A DNA stretch of 64,000 nt from assembly GCA_028023455.1 (NCBI GenBank), contig JAQFVV010012435.1, positions 2,728,001-2,792,000 on the forward strand, in the 5' to 3' direction. Positions 1 to 12,899 of this stretch are shown one piece after another. The stretch comes from Epiperipatus broadwayi (Eukaryota; Onychophora; Udeonychophora; Euonychophora; Peripatidae). Under the pieces are notes generated by a model that had not been told where the DNA came from, made no database searches, and saw only the letters and a list, made by a program, of their open reading frames with translations. The position numbers and the translations under genes are program-made. Each line of letters opens with the position of its first letter. Position 1 is the stretch's first letter.

Positions 1-809
1 TAATCACTGGATTTATATATGTGGGTTTTGATTTAGTTTAATGATTTATATTGTTATTGTTTGTTTTAATTTCATTATTGAACACTAGATGGTTTTGTCT
101 GAAATAGTTTGTTAATGTAATACATTACTAACAATTGAAAAAAACACCAAATCAGGTGTTGAAAAAGGCTTTTAATGCATAAAAAAATTTGATTTTATAT
201 AGCTGTTGTAAAGAATTTATTATTTTCTGATTATTAATTCTATAAAAATATAAGACAACCTACCCAACTCCAAGTCAAGACTAAACCAAGGATTAACATG
301 CCATATATTTTTAAACAGACTAACAAAATAAAAGAGACTAATCTTTAATGTTAATTTCTGCCCCCCCCCAATCTTAATACATTAATAACAACCAAAAATA
401 AATTACAAAAGGAGGAAGCACCACAGATCATATATAAAATTTCATGCAGCAACCCACACTGTACTGCTGCATAGCAAAAGGAAACTAAAGCTAATATGTT
501 CATTAGATTAGCATAGCATAAATACTTATATAGGTATGCCTAAAAATAATCCTGAATACAAGTCTGTATTTTGGAACCATAAACAGCAACACAGTCACAT
601 TTTTGAATCACAGTTGATAGATATTGTGTATGTGGAGCAGGATAATAGAAAAAGAAAGATCAGAGATGATTGGTTTGTTGACAACAAATAAAAAAAAAAA
701 GAAAAAATCTGTCATTATCTAATAAGTAGAACATTTGAATAATTAATTTGAATAATATGCATATATTAACACCTGACTGTATAAATGGAGTATATCATAT
801 ATTATTTGT

Positions 810-813
<4 letters not shown>
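1..813. other. AT-rich non-coding DNA
   Basis: No open frame of note, no recognisable repeat family and no RNA gene is visible. The only local oddity is a run of nine C at 361-369. The stretch ends where the purine tract begins. Confidence 0.6.
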
Positions 814-1776
<963 letters not shown>

Positions 1777-2151
1777 AAGCTATGATTCTGAAAAAATCCA
1801 CTGAAAGTGCATTTGATTAATTTTATATCACAAAAAAGTAAAACCTTTCCATTCTTTAGATGTTCAAACATTTTGCACAATTTGAATATACATGGGATGT
1901 TTATTTATGATGCTATTAGTTGAGAAGAAGATTATAAAGCCTTACATAAAAATTAAAATGATTCCAATTTATTAATTACTTTTTATAAAACAAAAGTAAT
2001 TATCTTACTTTAACACAATATCCATGTAAATATCATAACAACATTATTAATTATAGGTAATTTTATCTCTAATTATGCATTTGATTTTTTCTGCAGGTCA
2101 TAGCCTACGGAGTTACCAAGATCTAAAAGTGATTAATTAACTTTATGTAAT

Positions 2152-2315
2152 ATAAATTGGGAAGGATTGGTGTTAAACCACTAAACATCACATGATCACC
2201 ATCTCTTATACTAGCACATAATTGCTGTAAACAAAGGCAAAACTCTCCATACTCTGGTTGGCACAGGGTGGCACTACTGTATGGAGAGTTTTGCCTTTGT
2301 TTATAAATTGGGAAG
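2152..2315 (+). mobile_element. Hairpin-ended retroposon, copy 1 (138 bp plus 13-bp duplications)
   Basis: A 13-bp direct repeat, ataaattgggaag, flanks the unit at 2152-2164 and 2303-2315, so the inserted part is 2165-2302. The head carries a motif shared with the other two copies (atcacatgatcac). The tail is a perfect 23-bp stem (2229-2251 with 2280-2302) around a 28-nt loop, and it ends exactly where the second duplication starts. There is no poly(A). A duplication this long fits target-primed retroposition better than cut-and-paste transposition. Related copies lie at 29131-29348 and 49464-49909. Confidence 0.75.
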
Positions 2316-2820
2316 TTTATATTACACATATTACATATATGGAAGTTTAGTGTAGTATGAAGATAATTAATTATAATTTCAGGAATTTACACAATTCCTT
2401 TGCTAAAATAAGTTTTTGTAAAATTCTTAATATTCATTTGGAAGTTTTTTTGACATTTTTAAAACTTCATTTGATAAAGAAAACTAATAGTTAAATTTTA
2501 TCTGTATGTAATGCTGTTTGATCTTTCAATTGACTATTAAGAGCTTAAAAACAACAGTTAACCTAATTAACAAATAATATTTCTGTAGTATAATTTTCAA
2601 TATACCACTCTAACATAAGATAGATACTTGTTTTTATCTACTTTTAATACCATGGGAGGGGGATGTAATCATAAACATATGACCAAAGACATGTTAAAAA
2701 GATGTATGATTCCAAATGTGCACAACTTGTGCTGAGGCAGCACTCATCAATTGGCCATATCACTATCTCATACACATATCTTTATCAAAGTTCACTATAT
2801 ACATATAAACATATTTTTCT

Positions 2821-2916
2821 GGTTCATCCATGTAAGCTTTTAATTTAAAAAAACTCCAACATTTTGACAAGTTGAAACGGAGTGCTTTTTAAATTAAAAG
2901 CTTACATGGGTGAACC
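2821..2916. repeat. Inverted repeat, 31-bp arms
   Basis: Arms at 2821-2851 and 2886-2916 match with one mismatch around a 34-nt loop, with weaker complementarity continuing outward. This looks like a small foldback (MITE-like) relic. No target duplication is obvious. Confidence 0.8.
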
Positions 2917-2973
2917 CACAAAATATATTTTTTATATCTGCAACCCATGAAAAACATTTGTATGAACACATAC

Positions 2974-3002
2974 GCACACACACACACACGCATACACACA
3001 CA
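2974..3002. repeat. (CA)n microsatellite, interrupted
   Basis: Short alternating CA tract with a few substitutions. Confidence 0.85.
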
Positions 3003-3060
3003 CTACTAAACATGCTGCCTTCACAACTTTGACACAAACCCACTTGATGGAAATACATTA

Positions 3061-3160
3061 ATAATTTTTATTAGTCATTCATTAGACTAGAGATTATCCA
3101 CTTAATAATTAACATTAAGTGGATAATCTCTAGTCCAGTGAATGGCTAATAAAAGTTATT
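3061..3160. repeat. Inverted repeat, about 46-bp arms, 7-nt loop
   Basis: Arms 3061-3106 and 3114-3160 are nearly perfect complements and would form a tight hairpin. Part of the same repeat, with flanking sequence about a protein-free 'tgacacaaacccacttgatgg'-like stretch in reverse, recurs at 40780-40905, so this is a dispersed family and not a chance palindrome. Confidence 0.8.
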
Positions 3161-3460
3161 AGTTAACCTGCTTGGTTTATATTGCATACACAATGCATAT
3201 AGTGACAAAATGAAAATGATCACATAAATATCTCTGAAATAATGTTTTTTGATAATTTTGATAATTTGAAATAATGTTGGATAACATAACAACATAGTTC
3301 AGTTATTTATCATAAACATTTTATGATGCAAGCATGTGGGGATCATGAGTTATGGCATCATATGTGACAGTATGTTTCATACGATAAATTATTATAGAAG
3401 AACACATCGACATTAGATTTTGTTTGGTAAAACTGCTACTGAAACATTTGCAATGATTTA

Positions 3461-3812
3461 AACTAAAGATTAGCCTTTCAAGCCAATGTACATGTGCTTT
3501 TTCGAATGTTAATAATAATAAATGAATACTTTCATTTCCAACACAAGATAAAGTCTTTGCGAATGAATAAATGAATTACTTATTCATTCAACCCAAATGC
3601 TTATATATGGGCAAATCTTAAGTACTGGATATGAAAGAGTGAGGCTAAATCAATCACTTTAAATTACTGTTTACTATGTCTGAATGAATAAGTGATTCAT
3701 TTATTCGCTCGCAAAGACTTTATCTTGTGTTGGAAATGAAAGTATTCATTTATTATTATTATCATTCGTAAAAAGCGCATGTACGTTGGCTTGAAAGGCT
3801 AATCTTTAGTTT
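3461..3812. mobile_element. Foldback element, about 130-bp arms
   Basis: Left arm 3461-3590 and right arm 3681-3812 are complementary with scattered mismatches around a 90-nt loop, and contain a shared block including aacacaagataaagtctttg. It has no coding capacity. A related sequence is present twice in tandem at 41160-41830. I could not define a clear target-site duplication, so the superfamily is unknown. Confidence 0.75.
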
Positions 3813-4274
3813 ATTACAATTTATAAACATAGTGATATATAAATAAATGCCTCATTTACAAATGATTTAAATTGTTTAAAGCAGTGAAAGCATGAGTCAC
3901 AATAGTGCTTTAAAATTATTCACTAGGTTTTGTGAAGCAGGTAAACATTGAAGATGATCTTCAAAGGTATGAAACATATTGTCACATTTATGTCATGACA
4001 CATGATCTGGACATACTAGCATCTTAAAATACTTAGGGTAAATAGATAAATTATGGTTCTGCATAACACATGCATTGATTTAGAGATGGCATGGCAGACA
4101 GCTTAGAGATTTGGTCAATTTTTCATTGGTACTCTCTGCATATAGTTTAAATAGGTTGTGTGGACATATGTATAGTTAAAAGACTTTTTCTTCTTGCAGT
4201 TTTAACTCTCCAATTAAACTTTTTTTGGTTGATAGCATGTGTTTATATTTTTCTGATGTATGGCAATATGTCCA

Positions 4275-4635
4275 TGTTAATGTTGTTATCTTCTCAGTTT
4301 GTCTATATTATTGTAATAATTCATATGATTTAATATACTTCTAATCTAATGAATAGATATGTGTCAATAATGTTATTGTCTCAGCTTGTCTATATTACTA
4401 TAATAAACCTCTCATACAATTCCAGTTACTCCTACTCCAATGGATAGATATGTCAATGATGTTATCTCATCTTGTCTATATTATTGAAATAATTCTCTCA
4501 TACAATTTTAACTATTTCTAATCCAATGGATAAGTATATGTTAATGATATTATTTTCTCAGCTTATCTATATTACTGTAATACCGGTAATTCTCTCACAT
4601 GATTTTAGCTACTTCTAATCCAATGAATAGATAGG
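4275..4635. repeat. Diverged minisatellite, about four 85-95-bp units
   Basis: The motifs gtctatatta, tctcatacaattt and tccaatggatagata recur in the same order about four times, with base changes and small gaps. No coding frame is maintained. Confidence 0.75.
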
Positions 4636-4639
4636 TTCG

Positions 4640-6211
4640 CCAGTTACTAAGTAACACCTGTATACAAGCTCCTAAATACTTTAAGATTTGAATGAATGAA
4701 CGAATGCCCTTGATACATGAATATTTTATTTTAAATATTTTCCATTCTGAATAAGTATATACTGTCTTACTGTTATTGATTGTTTATTAAACAATTTTTT
4801 GTATGATAATTGTTTTTATTACTAAACGTAAAGTTTTGAATGGAATTAATAACTTGTTGGTAATCTTTATTATTAATTTTCAATTGTTAATTAATACTTA
4901 TTATTCAAATTATGTGATACAAGATTCTTTCTAAAAGCTTAATGCCGATAAAAAAGAAAAAAAATCATTTGAGATAATTATTGTCATTTTTATAATATTT
5001 CTATTTATATCGTAAATAAATAGGGTTTAAGATTAATTTGTTTTTCATGGTGAAAATCAATTTTTCTTTTTATTATTTGTATTCCTGTTTTTGTTTCAAT
5101 AACAAACACATAGTGCAATATATATCAAAGACATATGAATTATAGTACACCATTTACTCATGAAAATCTTTATGTTATTATATACATATATAATAAATCT
5201 AAAATTTGTTTCAAATCCTGGACAATTATCTTAAGCAAAATGTCTCAATCGAACCTTTTTCACTGTAGATATATTTTGCATTACAAATCTATTTTCAACA
5301 AGCAAACCAAAGATACAAAATACCTGAATAAAAACACGCATATTTATTATTATTTATTGTTGTTTTTAAATGAATGATTAATGTTTATTGTGTGGTTATT
5401 ATGTGTAATACAAGTAGTTGAGAAAAATTAGTTTGAATAATTTTTCACAAGATGACTCCTCAAAATTTACAACTACCAGAGATGCTTGGCATTCTGGAAT
5501 ATTTGATTAGTAACAGACATTTATCAAGCACTCTAATATATATGATATAAATTAAGCTTTATAATTCACTATACCTATCAACGAGTTCTCAATTTAAATT
5601 TTTTTAGAAATTTGAAATCTTAATTCAGATGACATTTTGGTAGGTCTATGCTAGAAAACATGTTAAACATCAAAGTTTTCTAGAAGTATGGTGTCCTGAA
5701 GATTTTACTACAATTTATTGTAAGAAATTGGAAAAGAAAATAACATTAGCATGTAAATATGAGCCACTATGAATAGATTGTCAAGGATAAAAGTCTATGA
5801 CAAGTAATAAGCAGAAATAGGTCTAAATATATAGCCAGTTGTTTTAAATTTATCTTGTATATATTTTTTTAATATGATAGATTAGTATATTCATATCATG
5901 CCAAAATAAAAACAGGTTTGAGATATCACAAGAGGATTGGAAAGTATTCAAAGGTAGAATGTTATTGAGATAAAAAAAAATAGAATGTTATTATTGTAAA
6001 ACCCTAAGATATATGAAAGAGCATTCTTTTGATAAAATTTGAAAACAGAGTATAATTAAGCATTTCATATGCTTTGTAAAATTTCATTTGTAAAGCAATG
6101 TCCTTTTAAATAAAACATTTATAAGGCGCTCTTAAAAGCATGTATGTAGAACTAATTTTTTAAGGTATTTGTTTAAAAATGTATTTTTATTGTGTTTTTA
6201 TGAATTATGTT

Positions 6212-6248
<37 letters not shown>

Positions 6249-6490
6249 TGTTAACAGGAGATTGCCATAGCAAAAGGTTGAGATTATTGATTATTATCTA
6301 TATTGGGATTGTCTAAATGTTGATTGGTTTCTAATGGTTATATATATGTATATATATATATACATACTGTTAATGTAGCTTACAATCCTATAAAAAACAG
6401 CCTTTATTTATCCACACCACCAAACCAAACCCATTTAAAACATAAGCTTAACTAATAGGAAGTTAAATATTCACTATCTTTTTTTGTAAG
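4640..6490. other. AT-rich non-coding DNA
   Basis: No recognisable coding sequence. One 80-codon open frame at 5135-5377 has low-complexity, AT-driven composition and no recognisable motif, so I do not call it a gene. (CT)n(TA)n and (TA)n microsatellites lie at 6211-6248 and 6341-6366. Confidence 0.6.
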
Positions 6491-6839
6491 CATACATATA
6501 TTGTAACGGTCAGGTTTGTACATTTGCTCAACAGACTGAGAGTCCGAGTCAGAGAACCAAAAGCTGACCAAGTCAGGATAGTTAATATCCTATGTCTGAT
6601 CATACCTCAACTCTCTCACTCGTGCTTTCAAGTCAACCCATCATGAATGACATGCCTGAGGTTACACTTGATATCTCTTTAATCATGTTCCAGCAATAGC
6701 AAAGCAGTAAAACATGAGACATTCCCCCCATTACATATTATATTATATAACTTAACTAGTGATTCATAAAGTAATGAGCAAGTAATGAGACTGAGACAAA
6801 TTTATATTTCATAAATTTAATATAATATTTAATGAATAC

Positions 6840-7090
6840 TAAAGCATAGTAAATTGTGTATAGCTCGCTCACACACAGGTGAGTGAATACTTGGGTTATG
6901 AAGAATATATTGCAGTCATTTATATAGTGTGCTCACATGCAGGTGAGTGACTCAGGGTTACAAAGCTAATTATAGGGTTCACATGCAGGTGAGTATCTCA
7001 GGGTTATAAAACAATATCACAAAGCAATGAGTGTATTCTCAGAGTTATAAAATAATATCACAAAGCAATGAGTGGATTCTCAGGGTTAAA
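6840..7090. repeat. Short tandem repeats containing caggtgagt and caaagcaatgagtg
   Basis: Three diverged units carry cacatgcaggtgagtg or a variant followed by cagggttata. Two nearly identical 42-bp units around aatatcacaaagcaatgag follow. The recurring caggtgagt resembles a splice donor but sits in a repeat without exons. Confidence 0.7.
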
Positions 7091-7234
7091 AATGATTTAA
7101 TTAGCATATGACTTTTTAATAAGCTTATGTCATCTTTCATGTCCTAATTCATGCTATGTTTTATATATTGGAAATCAGTTAAAGCTAGAGTGATCGATTT
7201 ATTGGTAACTGATAGAGATTATATTATTAATACT

Positions 7235-7315
7235 AAGTTTAAAATATATTATTATTACTAAGTTTAAAATTATATTATTATTACTAAGTTTAAAATTATA
7301 TTATAAAGACATTTG
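7235..7315. repeat. Tandem repeat of tattattactaagtttaaa
   Basis: Three consecutive near-identical units of about 25 bp. Confidence 0.8.
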
Positions 7316-7616
7316 TGTGATATAATAATTGTTATACAGATAAACGCATTAACTCAGATTCTAAATCGGATCAAAGCCGAAGTTACTTTCTAGGGAAGCT
7401 GAACTGAAGTGTGGCAGTTGAACATCATATTCTAGTGTGTTAGAAACTATAGTATCAGATAAATGTGCCTTGGATGTATTCTTAATTGAGATTTATTACC
7501 TAGTAAACGGTTCCCTAACTGATCTGCTTGCTATAATGGAAGAGGACTTTTTATTAAATGAACAGAAGATTGGCTTATGAGCCCTTTGGAAATGCTTTGG
7601 TTCCATTAAATACGAA

Positions 7617-7710
7617 TAACTGTCACATTTGCCTAAACTTTCGAGGCATGACTTGATGAAATACAAAGAAATGTCACAGTTGCCTAAACTTTCGAGGCGT
7701 GACTTGACAT
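7617..7710. repeat. Tandem duplication, two units of about 55 bp
   Basis: The block tgcctaaactttcgaggc(a/g)tgacttga occurs twice, each preceded by tgtcac. Confidence 0.85.
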
Positions 7711-8079
7711 GGAAACGATCATGATATAGGCCATTATAAGTATAGCAAGTAGATATGCATATTTATGCAAACTAGCAATACATTCGCAATGCTAAATTAA
7801 TATTTTGTAAATTAATTATGCTAAATCTTAGCTTCCTTCCATGTTCCTACCACTGGTCAGTTCATAAATGAGATTATTAAATCACATGATAAAGGCGATT
7901 AACGGGAATCTGATTTAAGGTTTTCTGCATAGCTTCTTATTCTCTAATTAAACGAAGTTATAGCAAAACTTAAGATTTATTAGAACTGGAAACATTCATT
8001 ATATGTAGTATAACCTACATCTAATATCAAACTGATTTTTAAATAATCTAAAATATGGATTATAAAATAGCTCACGCAA

Positions 8080-8420
8080 AATTATTGATTTTTAAATAAA
8101 TTACTCATCTTAAATAACTCGTCAAAATAGACCTTACTAATAATGCAAAATGTGTTTTAAATAACGAACGCAAACCTACATTTTAAATAGCTTGCGTAAA
8201 ATGTACTTTTTAAATAACTGGCAAAATACATATTTTAAATCACTTACACAAATATAATTCTTAAATAACCTGGGCAAAATCTGCGTTTTAAATAACATAC
8301 ACAAAATATACATTTTAAATAACTTTAGCAAAAGATTTTTTTTAAATAAGGAAAGAGGTAAAATATAAAAATACATTTTAAATAACTTTAGCAAAAGATT
8401 TTCATTTTAAATAAATTGTT
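8080..8420. repeat. Degenerate minisatellite, about twelve 27-bp units
   Basis: The core tttaaataac followed by a g/c-aaaa block recurs at a spacing of about 25-35 bp. A minus-strand 72-codon frame through it (8176-8394) simply spells the repeat and is not a gene. Confidence 0.85.
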
Positions 8421-8429
8421 AGGGCATTA

Positions 8430-10430
8430 TAAATACTGATTCACTCTAGCGTAAATAATAGTTTTGTTTCAGAAAGGAGTTTTGACTATATTCTTTATAT
8501 CACAATAATCTGATGTAACAGAAAAGTGATTACTCACTCCCCTCCCCCCGATAATTTATTAACATACAAGACTCCATTCTGATGAAACATAGCATAAATT
8601 AATAAACATGAACTTAAAACTAAAGATAGATGGCATAAGAATAAATTGCATAAAACGATCAATAAGATGATAATTTAGAAATAAGAATTTGTTGTATGGT
8701 TTTATAGAAACTAGATGTTTAGGATTATTTAAAATTATTAATGATCAAGCAAGAATTTGAGAGTGCTCTAAGATTTAAATAAATTTAAGATAAACATTTT
8801 AGTTGAACATTTAGAAAATATAATTAATTATGGGATTTATTAGTTAGCTAGCATTCATTTAGAATAAGTTTAGTTATGAAATTAAATATTTGGCAGAATG
8901 ATTTACCGGTAAAGTCTTTAAGGCATTGTTTAATATGCTTTTCTCTATCAAGTCAGGCTGGGCTTTTCTGGGTTTTAGTCTGGATGTAGCTTTGCAAATT
9001 TATTTCTGTGGCATATTTCCCCATTACTCTGGTCAGGAACTCTCTGTTCTCTCAGGTACAGCTTCTTTCTTACTGTGCTGGGCATGGTTGAGGTTTTCTC
9101 TCATCGGTAGCCACTCGTGGAAGAGCAAATGGCTGTCTCTTTGTCTCTAGCCCACGATCATCTTTGGAGTAGCATGGATGGTGGCTTTCTAAGATTCAGC
9201 TTTCTAAAATGGCAGGATCAGTTTTCTTATTTAACTTTCAGCTCTGGTCTTCAGAAATAATTTCGGCAGCAATAACACAATTTTCACAGCAACAGCAACA
9301 GGAAAAATTAAGACGGATGGAAGAGGACCTTGATGGCTCTTTAGGCCCTTTTTATACTATATTTTTGACAGTAGTTCCCTCCTACTTTTAGTCATGCCAC
9401 ATCACCTGATGACTGGTTTGAACTAGCCTTTAACCAAATATCCAGTTAGTAAAATATTTGGTATAGCTAAATCCGGACTCAAAGGTCTATTATTTTAATT
9501 GACGTCATAGTTATATCTGTGGATTAAAGGGATATTTCCCAAGAGAGTGGTCACCGCACTTAGTATAAATTTATGCCTGACTGAATCTTATAATTGATCT
9601 TAGTTATAATTTTAAATAGGTCAAATTTTAGCCAAAGATTTATTTTTAGAAATGCTAAAACTGATAAACAACTTTCTGCTTGTGTAATTTTAAACAAACA
9701 AAAGAACTGAAAATTATCTAACTTGAAAATTACTTAAAATGAATACTGACTTAAATAAATAATTATTTAGAATGAATATTGAAAAATAAGTAATATTATA
9801 AATTTAAACTTATTATGCTGCTATATAGATAAATTCTAATTACACACCGTGATGTTTATTTCAGTTTTTAACAAACATAAATTAATATGTGCGTATATAA
9901 ATATTTAAGACTGTATTTTCGTATTTATGATTAATAGGACAATTATATACACACATACTCACAATATTATAAGCACTCTCAAAGTTTTAAATTAAAGAAA
10001 CACATGCAATCTGAGTGCAATGAAATATACTATTATCGAAGATAATAGGTGAAAGGGGTGTAACTGCTGCAATATATATATACACAATGGATGATTGCTT
10101 TGATAAACATCAAGTTAAACAAATGTCACAATAAATTAATTTCTCTTATTTAATGAAAAATAATAGCTCAGTTAAAGAAATTATTTAAATACATATATAC
10201 CAACAATAAATGAATTATCAATGTGTTGTACATCACAAATTGAGACAAAGACTTAGTAAACATAGTGATGACCCACTGTCAAGCCAATTACTAAGCAATG
10301 AAGTGTGGAAAATAAAATTAGAATTCTGTTATTTTATTTTTTAATTACAACCAAAATAACTTGTGCAACAATAGGTTGCCATGGCAATGTCTAAGGAAAT
10401 GGAAAATCTAGTATATCAAACACCGGAAAC
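8430..10430. other. Non-coding DNA, slightly higher G+C at 8.9-9.55 kb
   Basis: Between 8.9 and 9.55 kb base composition is closer to normal, and two small open frames (74 codons at 8926, 60 codons at 9209) are present. They have no domain I recognise and no clear splice sites. The change in composition suggests an old inserted element or an LTR-like region, but I cannot define ends. Confidence 0.4.
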
Positions 10431-10439
10431 TAAGCATGG

Positions 10440-10472
10440 TATAAAAGCAAACCCAGTTCATTTCTGTCATCT
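10440..10472 (+). promoter_or_regulatory. Candidate core promoter: TATA box plus initiator
   Basis: TATAAAAG at 10440-10447 is followed by gTCATCT with the predicted +1 A at 10469, 29 nt downstream, which is the canonical metazoan spacing. It points toward the LTR-like element that starts 330 bp further on. No ORF starts in the next 200 bp except an AT-repeat frame. It may be an isolated chance match or the promoter of a decayed element. Confidence 0.35.
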
Positions 10473-10772
10473 TTTGTTTTTTATAAAATAATGCATTAAC
10501 TGTATAAAGCCAATATCCTAAGACTGAATGTTCTAATGCAAAAAAATATGGATGACTTGTTCAAATATTATGAATTATCCATATAATTTTCTTAGTGCAA
10601 AACCATAAGAAATTACAACCAACATTTAATTAGAGAAAAGTTTGATAAGATTGTGTGGTTTAATAAAATAACTGAATTGATTTTAAATTGACATTTGAGA
10701 AACTGCACTATAATTTGAACATGAATAAAGAAGAAATAGAACATCACCAGCATTTAGACAAAATGATGAAGT

Positions 10773-10800
10773 GTATATATATATATATATATATATATAA
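10773..10800. repeat. (TA)n microsatellite at left edge of element
   Basis: A (TA)n run directly abuts the first direct repeat, and another (TA)n run (17455-17469) abuts the second. The element therefore seems to have inserted into, or acquired, a TA repeat, which hides any target-site duplication. Confidence 0.8.
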
Positions 10801-10836
10801 TGAAACAGACAGATCGGAGAACCGATCTTCGTTTCA
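10801..10836. other. Terminal stem-loop of left repeat
   Basis: TGAAAC pairs with GTTTCA and AGATCGG pairs with CCGATCT around an agaa loop, so the first 36 nt of the repeat fold on themselves. The same hairpin starts the right repeat at 14882-14917. Hairpins at the exact border are typical of Helitron-type ends and unusual for LTRs, but the TC...CTRR Helitron ends are absent. Confidence 0.8.
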
Positions 10837-12149
10837 GGTGTTTTTATGTACGGTAATTCAAACCACTGTTCGCCCGCAGTGAGATTTTGTCTATTTTAAT
10901 TTATAATAAAAATTAGTTATATATTTTATAGTTTATCAGTAAATATGTAAAGTTTCCGTATATAAATGTCGCAAACCATGAAATAATATTTGTGTGTGCG
11001 TGGTTTGCGAATTTATATCATTTAATTTAAAGTTTCAGTGCGGGCGTATTTGTTTTAAATTTTAGTTTTAAAATTGTATAAAGTCGTTTAAAAATACTGA
11101 TCAAAAATCACATTCCTTTGATCAGTGTTTTTAATTAAAATCTAATTGCACAAATGTTCAGAGCAATTAAGTTGTATTCAAAATTAGTAAGGAATTTTGA
11201 TATGTAATTACTGTATCGATTTAAAGATGGCATATTAAATTAAAAGATTGCTAAAAACAGATAATTGATTGTTGGTCAAGCTGCATCGCTAGAGGCTAGA
11301 GAAAGTAGGCGGAGCCTAAAACAAAAACAAGTCGGAAAGGTCAGCAGTGGCAAATTCTAGAAAAAACTTACATTCTAACTTTGGTCGTGTTTGAGAGAGG
11401 TAGTCTCGAGACAACACAGCAGTTAATAATAATTCAAATATCTTATTAAGAAGTTTACCAGTGAATCGCCATGTTCATGGGCTAATTGCCAGGAGCTGGT
11501 CTCTGCCCGCCAATATGGATCCTCGTGCCGCTGTTTGATCATGTTTCATATACTTCAGAATTTCCAACTTCCAATCTCAAAATTTACTATGCCTTACAAA
11601 TAACTTTCAAAAATGCGCGCCTACGTTACAAGCCAAGCTGGATGAAGAAAAAGAGAACTTTGTTACATGAACTTTAATTTTCTTCCGTGCTTAATATTAT
11701 CAATCAAGTGAATCATATGTAAGTCTTTATATCATTTATAATGCTATTATTTAACCTGTCAGTAAATTTTCTTTTCTTTTTTTTAATCCTCTGCTCTAGT
11801 CTTTAGAAATCATTTATAACATTTGTAATTAATCGTAATAATCATTTAAATGAATGCATTTATATTGTTTTGTGTATTGCTTATTCCATAAACAAACGAT
11901 GCCAATAGTAAACTAGTGTACTATAACGATCAAGTTATTTTAAAAGTAATCCCACTTTCTGAATTAAATATTCTTTCACATTCCGAGTTGATAAATGTTA
12001 AGTCACTTTATTATTCTATGTTAAGTTGTTATAAAATTACAATCTAAGTTTCAATATTAAATATATATATAATAGTTTCAAAGTGTTCATTAATGTTATG
12101 TATAATATGAGAAATAATTCACTGAATAATTTGATACTATCGCTACCGC

Positions 12150-12172
12150 CTGTTAACCCTTCGGGTTAACAG
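12150..12172. other. Perfect hairpin with loop ttc; altered loop in the other repeat
   Basis: The stem ctgttaaccc/gggttaacag is perfect here. In the right repeat (16229-16250) the loop reads gga and the 3' arm has lost two bases, which is one of the most concentrated differences between the two repeats. Confidence 0.75.
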
Positions 12173-12566
12173 TTTCAGAGTAAATTTAACTAATCTTTGT
12201 TCTCACCGTCAGTTAATTTCGCTATGTTTTTATTGGGATAAGGATCTCAGCCTGTGGCGTAGAAACAGACAAATAGTTTCCAGGTTTTATATAATTTCTT
12301 TTAAAAATCCGCTTCAAGTATTCGTCCTTCACGTCTGTGGCAATGCCTTCCCTTCGCTGAAGTTAGCGTCTCGCCATTCTACCATTGGGGAATGAAAGCA
12401 GTTTTTCTTTCCCGGTAATCTCTTGGATCACCGGGGTTCGAAATGATCCCGGCTGGTTGTCGTGTCCCGGAGCTACTTGGGGGCATTAAGCCTTGTCAAA
12501 GTACAAGCCGCCCGGTATTCCGTTAATGCACCGCAATTGATTACTGTAGGGCTCTTGAATCTAGGC

Positions 12567-12690
12567 AACCACCAGTTCATCTATCTTCCATGTCGTATTT
12601 ATATAAAACCACCAGTTCATCTATCTTCCATGTCGTATTTATATAAAACCACCAGTACATCTATCTCTTATGTCGTATTTATATAAAACC
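12567..12690. repeat. Three 40-bp tandem units within left repeat
   Basis: The unit contains accagttcatctatcttcca and tgtcgtatttatataaa. The third copy has three base changes. The same array is at 16647-16770 in the right repeat. Confidence 0.9.
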
Positions 12691-12899
12691 ATCTCCACTG
12701 TTCGTCTACGTTCCGGCTCGAGCCTATTCTAATAAAATAAGTAAACAAAAATCTTTAGATAAATATTTTTTCCAATGCTCTAATACTCTGATTCTCTTAA
12801 CCACCCGTCAATCATTTAACTACCCAGCTATTGGCATAAGTTTGTTTATTAAATAAAACGTTCACTAAAGACTAGTAGCCAAATACAAGAGGATTTATG

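Noticed and set aside
2080-2130. Exon starting after ttttttctgcag near 2096
   Set aside because: The following open stretch is about 24 nt with no donor, and no neighbouring exon is seen.
10811-10828. Sequencing-adapter contamination, because of agatcgg/ccgatct
   Set aside because: The seven-base match does not continue into adapter sequence, and the motif occurs in both genomic repeats as part of a hairpin.
11486-11677. 63-codon frame identical in both direct repeats as a conserved micro-protein
   Set aside because: The repeats are almost identical overall, so identity carries no information about coding.
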